Shown here piece after piece: positions 36,101-46,675 of a stretch of 64,000 bases of DNA. Source of the stretch: Coffea arabica (lineage: Eukaryota > Streptophyta > Magnoliopsida > Gentianales > Rubiaceae); assembly GCF_036785885.1 (NCBI RefSeq), contig NC_092329.1, positions 6,882,001-6,946,000 on the forward strand, given 5' to 3'. The notes under the pieces are model-generated. The model was not told the DNA's origin. It searched no databases and saw only the letters and a list, made by a program, of their open reading frames with translations. Made by a program: the position numbers and the translations under genes. Every line of letters starts with the position of its first letter. Position 1 is the stretch's first letter.

Positions 36101-36338
36101 TATCCGAAACTTAACCTTATTGGCCGAATTTTTCCGAACTTTTCGCACTAGCGGGTCCCACGTCCAATATATATTCTTAATTTTCTAAAAACTCTCCAAT
36201 ACTAGAAAAATCATCTAAAAACTATAATTACTCATAAAATCCACTAAGAAAATATTTCTAAGCCAGAAAATACAGAAAACATGCAATTAAAGGGAAATAA
36301 ACCCTAGGAAAATAATTAGGGTTTTACGGGTTCTCACA
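33153..36338 (-). repeat. LTR copy 3 (5' LTR of the array)
   Basis: 3,186 bp. It differs from copies 1 and 2 at two sites I could find: T at 33502 (C in the others) and A at 36272 (G in the others). It is followed by the right target duplication TAATT. Confidence 0.93.
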
Positions 36339-36343
36339 TAATT

Positions 36344-37918
36344 AACCAAAATTTTTTACATGTTTACATGCAAGGGATTGCACAAATTTGAGAAAAAAAA
36401 AGTTAGGTATAAATTAAGTACACACTAACAAATACCAACTCGACATGCATTAGAAAAACCTTTTAATTTTCACTTGTTTTTGTTAGATGACACGTATATC
36501 TTCAGTTTTTGTATTGGTTAGTAAAGGATCTGATAAACTTGTTAGATCATAGATGACACATATATCTTCAGCTTTTTACATCGTTACTAGTTTTTTTTTA
36601 CATCATTACTAGTTAGTAAAGGATTTGATAAACTTTTATAGCTGTTAACTAAACAATACGCAAAATTGAACAAACTCAAAAAATCAAATTGCATAAAAAA
36701 TGAGAATTTTTTATGAATTTTCTGTTGTATTTTTTAATTTTCTACTATATATTACGTTTTTAAAACTGTTGTATTTATTTTTTATTAAATTAATAGTTAT
36801 TGAATTTTAAGGAAACAAAAAAGAAATAAAATATGATATTTATGAAAGAGAAATAGTAATATAATAAAAAGTAGAATAGAGAGCGACATAGAGAATAGGA
36901 CAAAAGATGCATTGCGATAGAAATATATGCAATTCAAATGCAGCTGAAGGGCAGGGTAATGATGTTAAAGTTTTAGATAGGTCTTCTTATTAAAGTGCCG
37001 AAATATAAAGGTGGTTAAATGGATAGTATTAGTTAGCTGGAAATTATAAGAAAAACAAATATATTCGTTCGGGTCACATTGAATTACTAAACACAAATAA
37101 CTCAATTTAATAAGCCATTGGGGTGGTCAAGAGAGGATTGTTATATTCCTCCCGGCTGTCAGATTCAAAATTAGAATTTTGTACTTGATAATTGAGGATG
37201 GAATTATGGAAAGAGTGTGAAGAGAAATGGGAGGATTTAAAAAAAAAAACTCAATTTAATAGATTTAATGCTGTTAAAATTAATATTTTAGTATTCTCTT
37301 CTCCTTTCCACGACAAAAATAGTCCTCATCATCTCTACCATTTAAGGTCTTAAGGTGTTCAATTCTCATCCTAACTTCTTTCATGTTTTTGCCTCTCCGA
37401 AAGTTGCAAGGTACGCAGAAGAACACAGAAAACTAGTTGAAGTCATAACTTGATTGATATACCTCTACAGCATTTCATCTTGAATTCCCAAAACTCGGGC
37501 ATGATTGACGGAAGCTGGATCATCTTCCACATAATTCTCTGGCATGTAGAGAGATAACAAAATCGATCCCGAAATAGCTTAGAATAATCTAAGCAGTCAA
37601 AACCTTAGTGGGTAACATATAGGCAAAATTAATTTCAGATTTGATTATTTGACCAAAATATTATTGCTCGTCTGTATTTCATTCATGCTTGGCCGGGTCT
37701 CTTGATCCAGCATAGAATAGACGGGAAAATCCAGAAGTAGATAAACATTCGATGGCATTGATGGTTCCTAACAATGTCGCTCTTGGATCAAAATTCTCAA
37801 CAAATGGCCGTTGGATTAAGTGAGAAGGAGTTTAATATTTCTTAAATAAGACCTCAAATTCAATTTTTTGTATATTAAAAAAAAAAAACTTTAGGAGGAT
37901 CACTCTCAAAAGAGTTTG
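36344..37918. other. AT-rich intergenic DNA with a small tandem duplication
   Basis: A block of about 65 bp beginning AGATGACAC is repeated at about 36485 and 36551 (TATATCTTCAG, then TTAGTAAAGGAT). A short coding-like stretch on the minus strand lies at about 37440-37550 and I could not identify it. No complete gene is supported. Confidence 0.5.
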
Positions 37919-38567
37919 AGGGGGGACAATTGGGGCGGGGTCGGGGCGGGAGTTGGGGCGGGGGCGGGGACGGGGGTATATTCCCCTGCCCCAACCCCCG
38001 CACCGCCACCTGTTTGAAACAAAAAAAAAACATATATATATATGGACATAATTATATATATAATGATATTATCAAGTATACTACTAATTATATATGTTTA
38101 TTAATAAAAATTATTAATTATTTATACTAAATTTATTAATACATTTATATTAATTTCCTAACTACATTTAATACAATAACCCTTTTTTTAAAAAAAAACA
38201 TAATAATAATTTAGTGATTGTATTTGTATCAAAAGTGAAAACTTGATTATTTTAGTTATATTTTTTTATCATATTAGATTGTATTCAAATAACTTTTGTT
38301 TAATTATTTTTATGAGTTTCAATTGTGAAGTTACAATGAATAATAATTTGATGATTTGTTGATATTTTAGTACTTAATTATTTGCTCAAATTTAATTATA
38401 ATAAATTATATAATATATTTTTTTTAACCCCGCAGAAGAAGCGGGGCGGAGCGGGGGAAGTCGGGGGTGGGGATAGGGGGTAATTAATAGGCAATCCCCC
38501 GCCCCATCCTATTGACAGTACTCGGGATTCGGATCCCCCGCCCCACCCCGCCTCATTGTCACCCCTA
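37919..38567. mobile_element. G-rich TIR element (possible hAT-type MITE)
   Basis: The left end AGGGGGGACAATTGGGGCGG and the inverted right end (AGGGGTGACAATGAGGCGGG) are imperfect TIRs. The arms are almost pure G-run DNA; the centre (38030-38430) is AT-rich. No clean target duplication is visible. The right side has a partial duplication (TATTGACAGTAC at 38511 and 38567), so the end may have been rearranged. Confidence 0.5.
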
Positions 38568-39868
38568 TTGACAGTACACGGGATTCAGAATTAGTCGAAA
38601 CCTAATATGACCAGCAGACATCCAAAAACTTTACACACAAAAAAATAAAAAAGAAACAAAATTCTCAAAGTCAACTAGCTTTGGAAATGATGTTTAAATG
38701 AGTGAGTTCCACGGAATAATCATAAAACGAAAAGTAGATGTCTGCTACTGTAAAAATTAGTGCTGGGCCCGATGAGCTTGGAAAATTTACAATCCTCAGC
38801 TCCCATTTTCTTCCATTGACAGATTTCATTCAACAATCCAAGTTTACATACATTGCATCAGCACCCTCTCCATCAAAAACCAAAAAGATCACATCCTCTT
38901 TGGTTTATCTGTACCCTTATGATATATCTTTCATCCTCTTTTTTCTTTTTGGATGGGATGAACTGAATTCTATTATGTGATTGTATTCATAACGTTTGGA
39001 AAAAAAAAAAAAAACTTCACCCTATTATGCTGGCTCCACATATTACACAGAGATAGAGTACTACAACTGGTCATATCAAAGTTGATCCGGGCATGGGTTA
39101 ATTCACTCATTTAGATGGAATCCGTCACAAATCAGATTAGTGAGTGGAGATTAGAAGCCCTTCTCAATAATTCATCGACAAAAACCAAATTTTTTTTTGC
39201 CTTACTGCATGCCCGAGATTCAAACAATCGAACAAGAGATTATTTGAAATATTATTTAAAATAATTATTATACTATTTTTTATAATGTGATATACGTAAA
39301 ATAAAAAAGTATATTAAAAAATATGTTTGTAATGCAAATCGATAATTTTTTAACAAATAATTCCCATCTAAACACGCTCTTAATAGCACTCAGTTCCACT
39401 TTTTGAACCCTCAATAAAAGAATGAAATGGACCGGAAAATTCCAACCAAGATAAGCTAAATATATCGTAGGCTCCATGCTTGCAGTAATAAAATAAAATG
39501 TGAGCTTTGAGCATATATTGAGAGCACGAGCAATAATGAGACAAATGATCAAAAGCTAACTCTTGAAAGACTTTTTTGGCGCAGGCTGACAGCATATAGC
39601 CGACGACTGAGCTGCTCTATATATCTTAAGAAATGTCCTACCTAACTTTTCTTGTCCTTTTTTCGATTTAAATTTATGTAATTATTTGTTGTTACCTGGT
39701 ACTACTATTTTGATACCCTAATCAACAATCCATCTAAAATTAAAGAAAGAATTGCACACATCCACTGCAAAAAAAAAAAAAAGAAGAATGAAAAAAAATC
39801 CACTTCCAACGCAAAGTAGTAAAACGACAGCAATTCAGCAAATCGCAGACACTGACAATACGGCACCG
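38568..39868. other. Intergenic DNA, no gene seen
   Basis: AT-rich, with A-runs near 39001 and 39768. Short frames on either strand (for example 38738-38980 and 39280-39595) have no recognisable family features and I do not call them. Confidence 0.5.
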
Positions 39869-41182
39869 TTAGCCATATTGCTGATAACTTGAACTTGAAG
39901 TATGAGCAGTACTTGATGAAATTGAAACTCCACAGCCGCCCGCATCCTGAGAATAGCTGGCACCAGCAGCCGCCCCCCCAGCGGAGTAAGAACTTCCACC
40001 TTCTCCTCCTCCACCACCAGCAGCCCCTCCGGCAGTGTAAGAACTACCACCTCCTCCTCCACCAGCAGCGTAAGAACTAGAACTACCACCTCCTCCCTCA
40101 ATCTCCTCCACTACTACAACTTCTTCTACGTAAGTACTTGTTGGTTCCTCAACGCAAGGAGCTGGAGGAACGATGATTGGCTTCTTCTTTCTCTTGGCGA
40201 AGCAAAAGAGAGCGACTGCAAGAAATGCAAGGAAGAATACACCCCCCACCGAGACACATACAGCAATTATAGTTGTATGGTGATGGTGGTGGTGGCCTCC
40301 ACCGCCGCCGCCTGGTGCAGGTGGAAGCGCAGTATGATTTTGGGAGGGTGGCATAGCATTTGGTGATGGTACTGGAGGTGGAAATTGATGGGATGTTGGA
40401 GTAGGAGGAGTTGGTGCTGGTGAATGCCGTGGCGGTGGTGGAATAGACGCCGGTGTTGGAGTTGGACCAGTTGGTGGATGATGTGGTGTTGGTGAAGCAG
40501 GTTTAGGTGTTGGACTTGGCGACTGATGCGGTGGTGGTGACGAAGGTGCAGGTGTCGGGCTTGGCGAATGCGGTGGTGGCAGGGAAGAAGGCCTCGGTGT
40601 TGGGCTTGGTGAAGTCGGTGGTGGTGAACTAGGTGCTGGTGTTGGGCTTGGCGAATTATGCGGTGGAGGGGGTGTAGGTATTGGTGTTGGGCTTGGTGAA
40701 GTAGGCGGCGGCGGTGAACTAGGCATTGGTGATGGACTTGGTGAAGTATGTGGCTGTGGTGGCGAACTAGGCGTTGGAGTTGGGCTTGGGGAAGTATGTG
40801 GCGGTGGTGGTGAACCGGGTGTTGGAGTTGGGGGTGGTGAATTACTAGGTGGTGGTGCTAGGCTTGGTGAATTAGGTGGTTGTGCTTGCGGTGCCAATGG
40901 TGCAGGTCCACCAGGAGGTGACAGTGGTGGAGCGGTAGGACCATTAGAAGGTTTTGGTGGTGGTGCAACTTTTGGGGGTGGAGGTGGTGGGGATGATACT
41001 GTTGTGTTGCATGGAGGTGGGGGTGGAGGCGGGGGCGCATAATTACATGGAACAGGTGGAGGGGGAGGGGGAGGGGGTGGGGGTGGTGGAGGTGGTGCAT
41101 GATTGCATGGGACAGGAGGAGGTGGTGCATGATTGCATGGGACAGGAGGAGGTGGTGGTGGAGAATAATATGGATACGCCAT
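39869..41182 (-). CDS. Proline-rich single-pass membrane protein (TED7-like / extensin-like)
   Basis: Starting at the ATG at 41182 the product is 437 residues; an in-frame ATG at 41206 would add 8. Residues 1 to about 300 are a proline domain. It begins with Pro runs alternating with PCNHAPPPP, then about eight repeats of the type SPSPTPxPSSPPPPH, mixing extensin-like SPPPP with arabinogalactan-like SPSPTP. Then come GGGGGG and HHHHHH, one membrane span (IIAVCVSVGGVFFLAFLAVA), a basic stop-transfer KRKKK, and a cytoplasmic tail with an acidic patch and Gly/Ser/Tyr-rich repeats. There is no N-terminal signal peptide. This layout resembles the tracheary element differentiation-related (TED6/TED7) proteins of xylem secondary walls; that name is an inference. 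It is a single exon. A PERK-type kinase is ruled out because no kinase domain follows. Confidence 0.8.
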   Translation of the reverse strand: MAYPYYSPPPPPPVPCNHAPPPPVPCNHAPPPPPPPPPPPPPPVPCNYAPPPPPPPPCNTTVSSPPPPPPKVAPPPKPSNGPTAPPLSPPGGPAPLAPQAQPPNSPSLAPPPSNSPPPTPTPGSPPPPHTSPSPTPTPSSPPQPHTSPSPSPMPSSPPPPTSPSPTPIPTPPPPHNSPSPTPAPSSPPPTSPSPTPRPSSLPPPHSPSPTPAPSSPPPHQSPSPTPKPASPTPHHPPTGPTPTPASIPPPPRHSPAPTPPTPTSHQFPPPVPSPNAMPPSQNHTALPPAPGGGGGGHHHHHHTTIIAVCVSVGGVFFLAFLAVALFCFAKRKKKPIIVPPAPCVEEPTSTYVEEVVVVEEIEGGGGSSSSYAAGGGGGGSSYTAGGAAGGGGGEGGSSYSAGGAAAGASYSQDAGGCGVSISSSTAHTSSSSYQQYG

Positions 41183-41305
41183 ATGAATGCTTTTGAGAAG
41201 AGGCATTATTGCTCCGAGAATTGGTTGCCTGATTACTTTAGTGTGGATATGTTCTTCTATGCTCTGCAGTCCAACGAGGAGCGCGGAAAATGCGCAGGGG
41301 CTATC

Positions 41306-41313
41306 TATATATA
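41306..41313 (-). promoter_or_regulatory. TATA box of the proline-rich protein gene
   Basis: The minus strand reads GTGTATATATAGATAGCC, about 125 bp upstream of the ATG at 41182. Spacing suits a plant promoter with a leader of roughly 90 bp. Confidence 0.55.
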
Positions 41314-41339
41314 CACATATTTTAGTGAAGAGCGATGAT

Positions 41340-43999
41340 AAGCAAATGCTTGTTGGAATATAAAAGTAATCAAGTAGAGGGTGTTTATACTAACAATTCA
41401 AGAATTAATGAACTGTGTTCATATTCAAAATAATAGTAGTTGATTTGGAATGTGGAACTCGCAAATTGCTCCTATATCTCTTTGACATTTCTTACTTGGA
41501 AGGAACTAACAAACATGCTTGCTCGATAAAAGACCACACCCAAAAAAAAAATTAAAAGAAAAAGGTACACTGGAGTTGTGTTGCACCACCTTCAAAATTC
41601 AATTATACCATAGTAAGAAAGTTAACCAAGGCCGGGTTGGATCAGTTGGATCCTCTGTGCCACTACTCGATGTCAAATCCAGTGTCAATCCCACTAATCA
41701 CGTGATGGTAGAAGAAATTTAAATAAACAACATATGATAAATTAAATAAATAGGACACTTGACATAAATATAGAAGTGGCACTGAATTGTCACTGAAAAA
41801 GTGGCACTGAGGATCCCGTATGGGGTTGGATGTATGTATGTACCCTCAATGAAGTTAAACTAAAACAACCTAATTAAGAGTGATTCTTAATCCTGTTGGC
41901 TAACTTGTTTAGATGTTGATTATACGTAGACTGGACCCACATCTCTTATTAATTGTTATAGACTTATTTATTCTAGTAAAATATGGTTTAGGAACTTGAG
42001 AGAGAGCTGAGGTTAAGCCATTTGACACGGGCAAAATTAAGCAAGAAGAGCGATTTCTTGTGAATGTTATTGCTTTGAATTTCAATGAACAAGACCTACA
42101 AGCTGCAGATTGCTGGAAATGCACGGAACATTCATTTCTAGACATCTGAAACCACGCAATACAGCAATTCAAAAATACTCTTCTTAATTGTTGTTACTTG
42201 TTTAAAACAAAAAATGAGACTGTATGCCAGCTTATAGGACAACGATGTTAAGTGGTAAATTTTATCAGGTGAATTATAGATACTGTTAAAGAAATTTACT
42301 AGAGTAGCTAAGTGTAGTTAAATTTTGATATTTGAGAAAAAAAAACTTTTATCGAATAATCTCACGGTTATTACAACAAAATTCACCACTACAATATCAA
42401 CAATTAACCGATGTAATTAATCATCGAATTGTGGGGCGTTGAGCATTTTCCTCTAATCTAAAGCCATTCATGTCGCGGCGCACGTCGTTCATTCTAATTC
42501 AAGTCGTATTTGTCAAGCCTAAATAACATTAATATTATTAGCTATCCTCGAGCACATATATGGAATGATAATCCACGGTGTAAAACATGTTTTTGACTCT
42601 AATCAGTTGGTCGCTTTTAGTGTGTTTTAGAGATTAAAGACTCCAAAGTTGGGTACCACCTTATCCATTCATAGCATCATTATCCCTAGTTAAATGAGAT
42701 TAAGACATGAGTCCTTTTTTTTTTTGTTAACACAATTCAACACTTAAATTTAATGGATTTAGATCTTAATATATTCAATCCGTTTGATAACTAAAAATTG
42801 AACATTTGAATTAATTAAATGGTACTAAATTTTCTAGACAAAACTTACTACCAAAATGAAATGATAAGCTATTCACTTATCATTGAACGTGATATGCACT
42901 CAAATGTATTAGAATTAATACTTAATGAATTCAATAAATTAATGAATTCAGACTTCAAATTTCAAATTTTAAATTTCAATTTTCACACTTCAATTTTATC
43001 AAACACACGCTGTATCAAACGCACACTAAGACATGAGTCAGTGAATTGAAAATTAAACCAGTGATAAACCAATAGTCTGCTTCAAATGTAGCACCTAGCT
43101 AGCTAGTGCGGTCAACGACCTTGAAGATGTCGAAGAAAGTTCTTTCTCTATAATTCCAAAGACATCAACTCTATAGAAGGGCTCGTGCATCTTGTGTCAG
43201 CTAATAGCTAGTCCCGCCGAGAAGTCAATTTGGACTGCTGTATATGGAACCAACGTTTTTGTTTTGTTTTTTTTTTTTTGAAGGATGGAACCAACTTTAA
43301 GACAAACTCTAGGGGCCGTCTACTTTAGTCTACAGTGCTCTCAATAGCCAATAGCCTACCAAAGTTTTGCACCTCATTAATTGCCTCATTAAATGAGATT
43401 AGTCTCTGTTCAGCACTGTTTTGCACCTCATTAAAAATAATAGCCTACCAAAGTTTTTTTTTTTTTTTAGTAGGTACGGAAAAACACCAAAATAAATCTA
43501 CTTCGATCAGAGAATTTACTTGTCAGTAAAATTTAGAAAACCTGACCCTGAATAAAGAAGTAATGCAAAAACTGAACTGTAAGTTTTGCTGTATTTTGAA
43601 GTCAAAAGGTGCTTTATTTGGGCATGTTTAGTAGGGGTTGGTTGCATATCGTAAAAAATTTCATTGTGCACCTAATACTCCAAAGCACAAGTGTCGTGTG
43701 TTAATTTGCAAGAGGCCAAGTTGGACTTTCTGAGAATTAATTAATGTCAAGACGAAGTTTCGTTTAGAGGATGACCTTTTTTATTTTCTTTCTTTTATTA
43801 TTAGTAATGATTCCAGATTCGAGGTTGTCTGTCCTTTATAAGTCCACCATCTATTTTGTAAGGGAAATAATAATATTGGCACCTTTTAAAAAATCTCAAA
43901 CATTTCTTAAATATAATGCTAATATAATTTTTCATTTTGTAGTGCTCTCAAAATACACAAAAATTATCCTATAGCTAGTATCCTCGGAAATGGGGTAGG
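41340..43999. other. Intergenic DNA, no gene seen
   Basis: AT-rich. Notable only for T-runs near 42717, 43270 and 43458, and for the short repeated phrases TTGCACCTCATTAA and AATAGCCTACCAAAGTTTT at about 43350-43460. A minus-strand frame at 41909-42172 has no recognisable features. Confidence 0.5.
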
Positions 44000-44024
44000 G
44001 ACGGTCATTCTGAGCAGTTAATGG

Positions 44025-44215
44025 TGGTCCAGATAACAAGTTGTGCATCGATTTTCACACCGTGTGTGGGACCCGCAAAATTTTGTACTAAAGTTACACG
44101 TTGTGCAAATAAAGTTACACCGTGTGTAACTAAAATTACGCGCTGTCGAAAATGGTCAAAACCGTTGGGAACAGTTGCACCTGCAACCGTCCGTGCCCCT
44201 TGTCCATTATCCTCC
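44025..44215. repeat. Short repeat cluster, probable MITE remnant
   Basis: Units such as AAAGTTACACGTTGTGCAAA, AAAGTTACACCGTGTGTAAC and AAATTACGCGCTGT follow each other at about 22-28 bp. The block ends in GTTGCACCTGCAACCGTCCG, which is itself partly self-complementary. No target duplication could be defined. Confidence 0.4.
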
Positions 44216-44220
44216 GACAA

Positions 44221-45084
44221 TTACAATACATAGCTAACCTAGTGAAAGATCCAAGTCAATCATTATTGTCCCTTTATGATGTCTTTATATATTAAATTCG
44301 TCCTTAATTTTCTTCTTTCTTCTTCTTTTTCCCCTTTGGAGTTAGGTTCTATTTGAGGCTGGTCAAATAATGATAGAGATATCACTACCGACCACGAAAA
44401 TAATCGCGTAGCTGGCAAGTTATATAAAATTCTATGCCAATTTCGCATGACTTAAATCGCTCGTTCTCCATATTTATATTCTTTTTGTAATTTGGCAACG
44501 TGTGTCATCGTTTCTTGTCTAGTTTCTAAATTCCAAAAGTACGATGGTGCTGGATGGATTATCGAAAAAAGTATTCTTTTTTCTTTTGTATGAAACATTG
44601 ACCAAGAATTTTGAACAAATATAAACAATGTTTAACAACACGAGGACCAAAGTATATACAACCAAAATTTAGCAAGAAGGTTGATTGCATGTCCCAATTA
44701 GTTAACACATGAAGAAGCAACTAGAATTTTTCTGCAATTAATTAAATTAGATTATATATTCTTCGTAATGCATATGCCAAATAATTGGTGAATTGAAATA
44801 GAGGGATTGTGCCCATTACTTTGTACTATTAATCCTCAACTAGAGATGTGAATGCAATCGTTGTTGAAAGCGTTGAAGATCGACTTCCTGCAAAATACTA
44901 ACGTGTACAAGAACTATCTTCTTTCATTTCACGAAATATTTAAATGGTCCAACCTAGATACCTAAAATGCGAGTTCAATTCCTTTTTTTTTTTTTTTTTT
45001 TTTGTAATTCCGAATGAATGGATAGCAAATACGAAATAGATAATTGTTGGCCGGTCAATAGCATGCTACATTCATTAGAAAAAT
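44221..45084. other. Intergenic DNA, no gene seen
   Basis: AT-rich sequence with a T-run at about 44983-45003. No coding region is supported. Confidence 0.5.
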
Positions 45085-45240
45085 GATTAATCTTGTACGC
45101 ACTAATAGTGTATACACTCTTATGGTTGAATGCATCAGAATTAATCTGAATTTGAATTCAAAATCTAAATTTTACATGTGCCATGCATATGATCATGATA
45201 GTATATACACTGTTGATATATATAAAAATTAGTTTTAGAA
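45085..45240. repeat. Foldback MITE copy
   Basis: The left arm has GCACTAATAGTGTATACACT and the right arm AGTATATACACTGTTGATAT, enclosing AATTTGAATTC-like text, as at 13.3 and 14.4 kb. Arms have diverged. Confidence 0.55.
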
Positions 45241-45824
45241 GAAAGGAACATCAAACACTTCAAAACTTTGAATTACTTTCATAGCACTCATGCAAATAAA
45301 CTAACACAATGTATAGCAGTACTTTTGCAACTTAGTTAATAAAAATTTTCACTTATAATTAGGAGGTTATGCGTTCGAATCATTAAAAAAATAAGTGAAA
45401 AATCACTATTGATCATTTTTTAAAAGAAAAAATAAAAATATTTATACAAGCTAGAGCCTAGAGCAGTTGGTGGATGGAGATGTTGTGCCTCATTTCACAC
45501 GTGAAATATAGGACTAAAGTTTTAAACTCACGAGGCAATTGAAGAGTCAATACCATGAGAGAGTCACTTGTTTATGTTAGAAGCTTATTTATTTTCTAAT
45601 TTATTTACTAACTAACAAGTAGTAAATTTATGCCCTCTAAATTTCTAAAACAAGAAAGACCCATTTTAGATCTCAAGTTTTCAAAAACTATAGGGTTCAA
45701 AAACTTTTGACTGCAAATGTTCCATGTGGTTTATGTGTTTTCTGGAATGTATTTTGAGGTATTTTAAAAACTTAAAATTTTATTATTGTATTTTTTTAAT
45801 TTTTCTCTACCATCACATACCATT

Positions 45825-46300
45825 GCCACTACCTCTCCTCTCTCCTCCTCCTTCCTCCACTATCGCCATCGCCCCTCTCCCCTCTCTCTTCCTCTCTCCT
45901 CTCTCTTCGGCTTCCTCTCCCTCATTTCTTTTTCATTTTCATCTTGATCTTCCTCTTCCTTCCTCTCTTTCCCCCTTCCCTTCCTCCCCTCTTCTCCCAC
46001 AAACCCCCTCCCCTCTCTCCCCCTCTTTGGCCGCATCAATCGCTACAAGAATCCAGTTGGAATCGACACGATGAAAGGGGCATGACCCTTCTCCTATTCC
46101 TCCCTCTCTCAATGAGAGAAGAAGGGAAGAGGATTACTGAAGAAGGGAAGGAAAGAGAGCGAAGAAGAGGAGAGAGAGGAAAAGGAAGGAGAATTGAAGA
46201 GGAAAAAGGTGGAGGAAAAGGAAGATCAAGAAGAGATGATGACAAAGGGTCGATAATGGCAGTAGATGAGGGATGTGGGGAGGGACGATGGTCGGTAGAA
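45825..46300. repeat. Polypyrimidine block switching to polypurine block
   Basis: From 45825 to about 46030 the plus strand is almost only C and T (CTCCTCCTTCCTCCAC-like). After a 60-bp mixed centre it becomes almost only A and G from about 46110 to 46220. The two halves are roughly inverted and partly complementary (ACCATCACATACCATTGCC on the left, GGCAGTAGATGAGGGATGTG on the right). A decayed foldback element fits best. Confidence 0.55.
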
Positions 46301-46635
46301 GAAAAAAAGATGATACGATTTATTTTATTGTATTTTTATTAGGTACATTTGAAATTATTTGTATTTGGAGTATTTTTGAAGTGCTTTTAGAGTCGGTCAC
46401 TGTAGACCATGAAAACAAAAACTTGTATTCAAATACAAGCTCACCTAAGCAGAGCCATAATCATTAGATACAAAACAAGTCTTTATTCTTTGCCAATCTT
46501 TTTTTTTCAGGAACATTAATAGTTTGGATGTAGGAAGGTAAAAATGTTAAACACAGCAAAACAGTAATAAAAAGAAGGGTTTTTCTAACGAATCTCTTTA
46601 AGGCACTCGTTAACGCACCTACTATTCACCTAACT

Positions 46636-46640
<5 letters not shown>

Positions 46641-46675
<35 letters not shown>

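Larger units (their letters stand above)
23735..36338 (-). mobile_element. Tandem gag-only LTR retrotransposon array: three LTRs, two interiors
   Basis: The order is LTR (23735-26920), interior (26921-28443), LTR (28444-31629), interior (31630-33152), LTR (33153-36338), with a repeat period of exactly 4,709 bp. Each LTR is 3,186 bp, starting TGTAACAG and ending TTCTCACA on the plus strand. Each interior is 1,523 bp with an initiator-tRNA-Met primer site at its right end and a purine tract at its left end, so the element reads on the minus strand. The whole block is flanked once by TAATT (23730-23734 and 36339-36343). The interiors encode only a truncated gag with two zinc knuckles; pol is absent. 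Long LTRs, the tRNA-Met site and the gag type suggest a derivative of a Tekay/Del-like chromovirus, an inference. Confidence 0.93.

Noticed and set aside
23735..36338. Three repeated sets of ORFs (plus and minus) that look like a three-gene family
   Set aside because: They are frames inside LTRs, shadows of a non-coding repeat. Only the zinc-knuckle gag frame has family features.
40858..41338. His/Leu-rich and Val/Glu/Gly-rich frames overlapping the proline-rich gene
   Set aside because: Alternative frames of a repetitive proline-coding region; the minus-strand frame with a clear membrane span is the real one.
44021..44233. Cysteine-rich 70-codon frame resembling a small secreted peptide
   Set aside because: The Cys pattern comes from a short DNA repeat (AAAGTTACAC units) and there is no signal peptide; the opposite strand is open as well.
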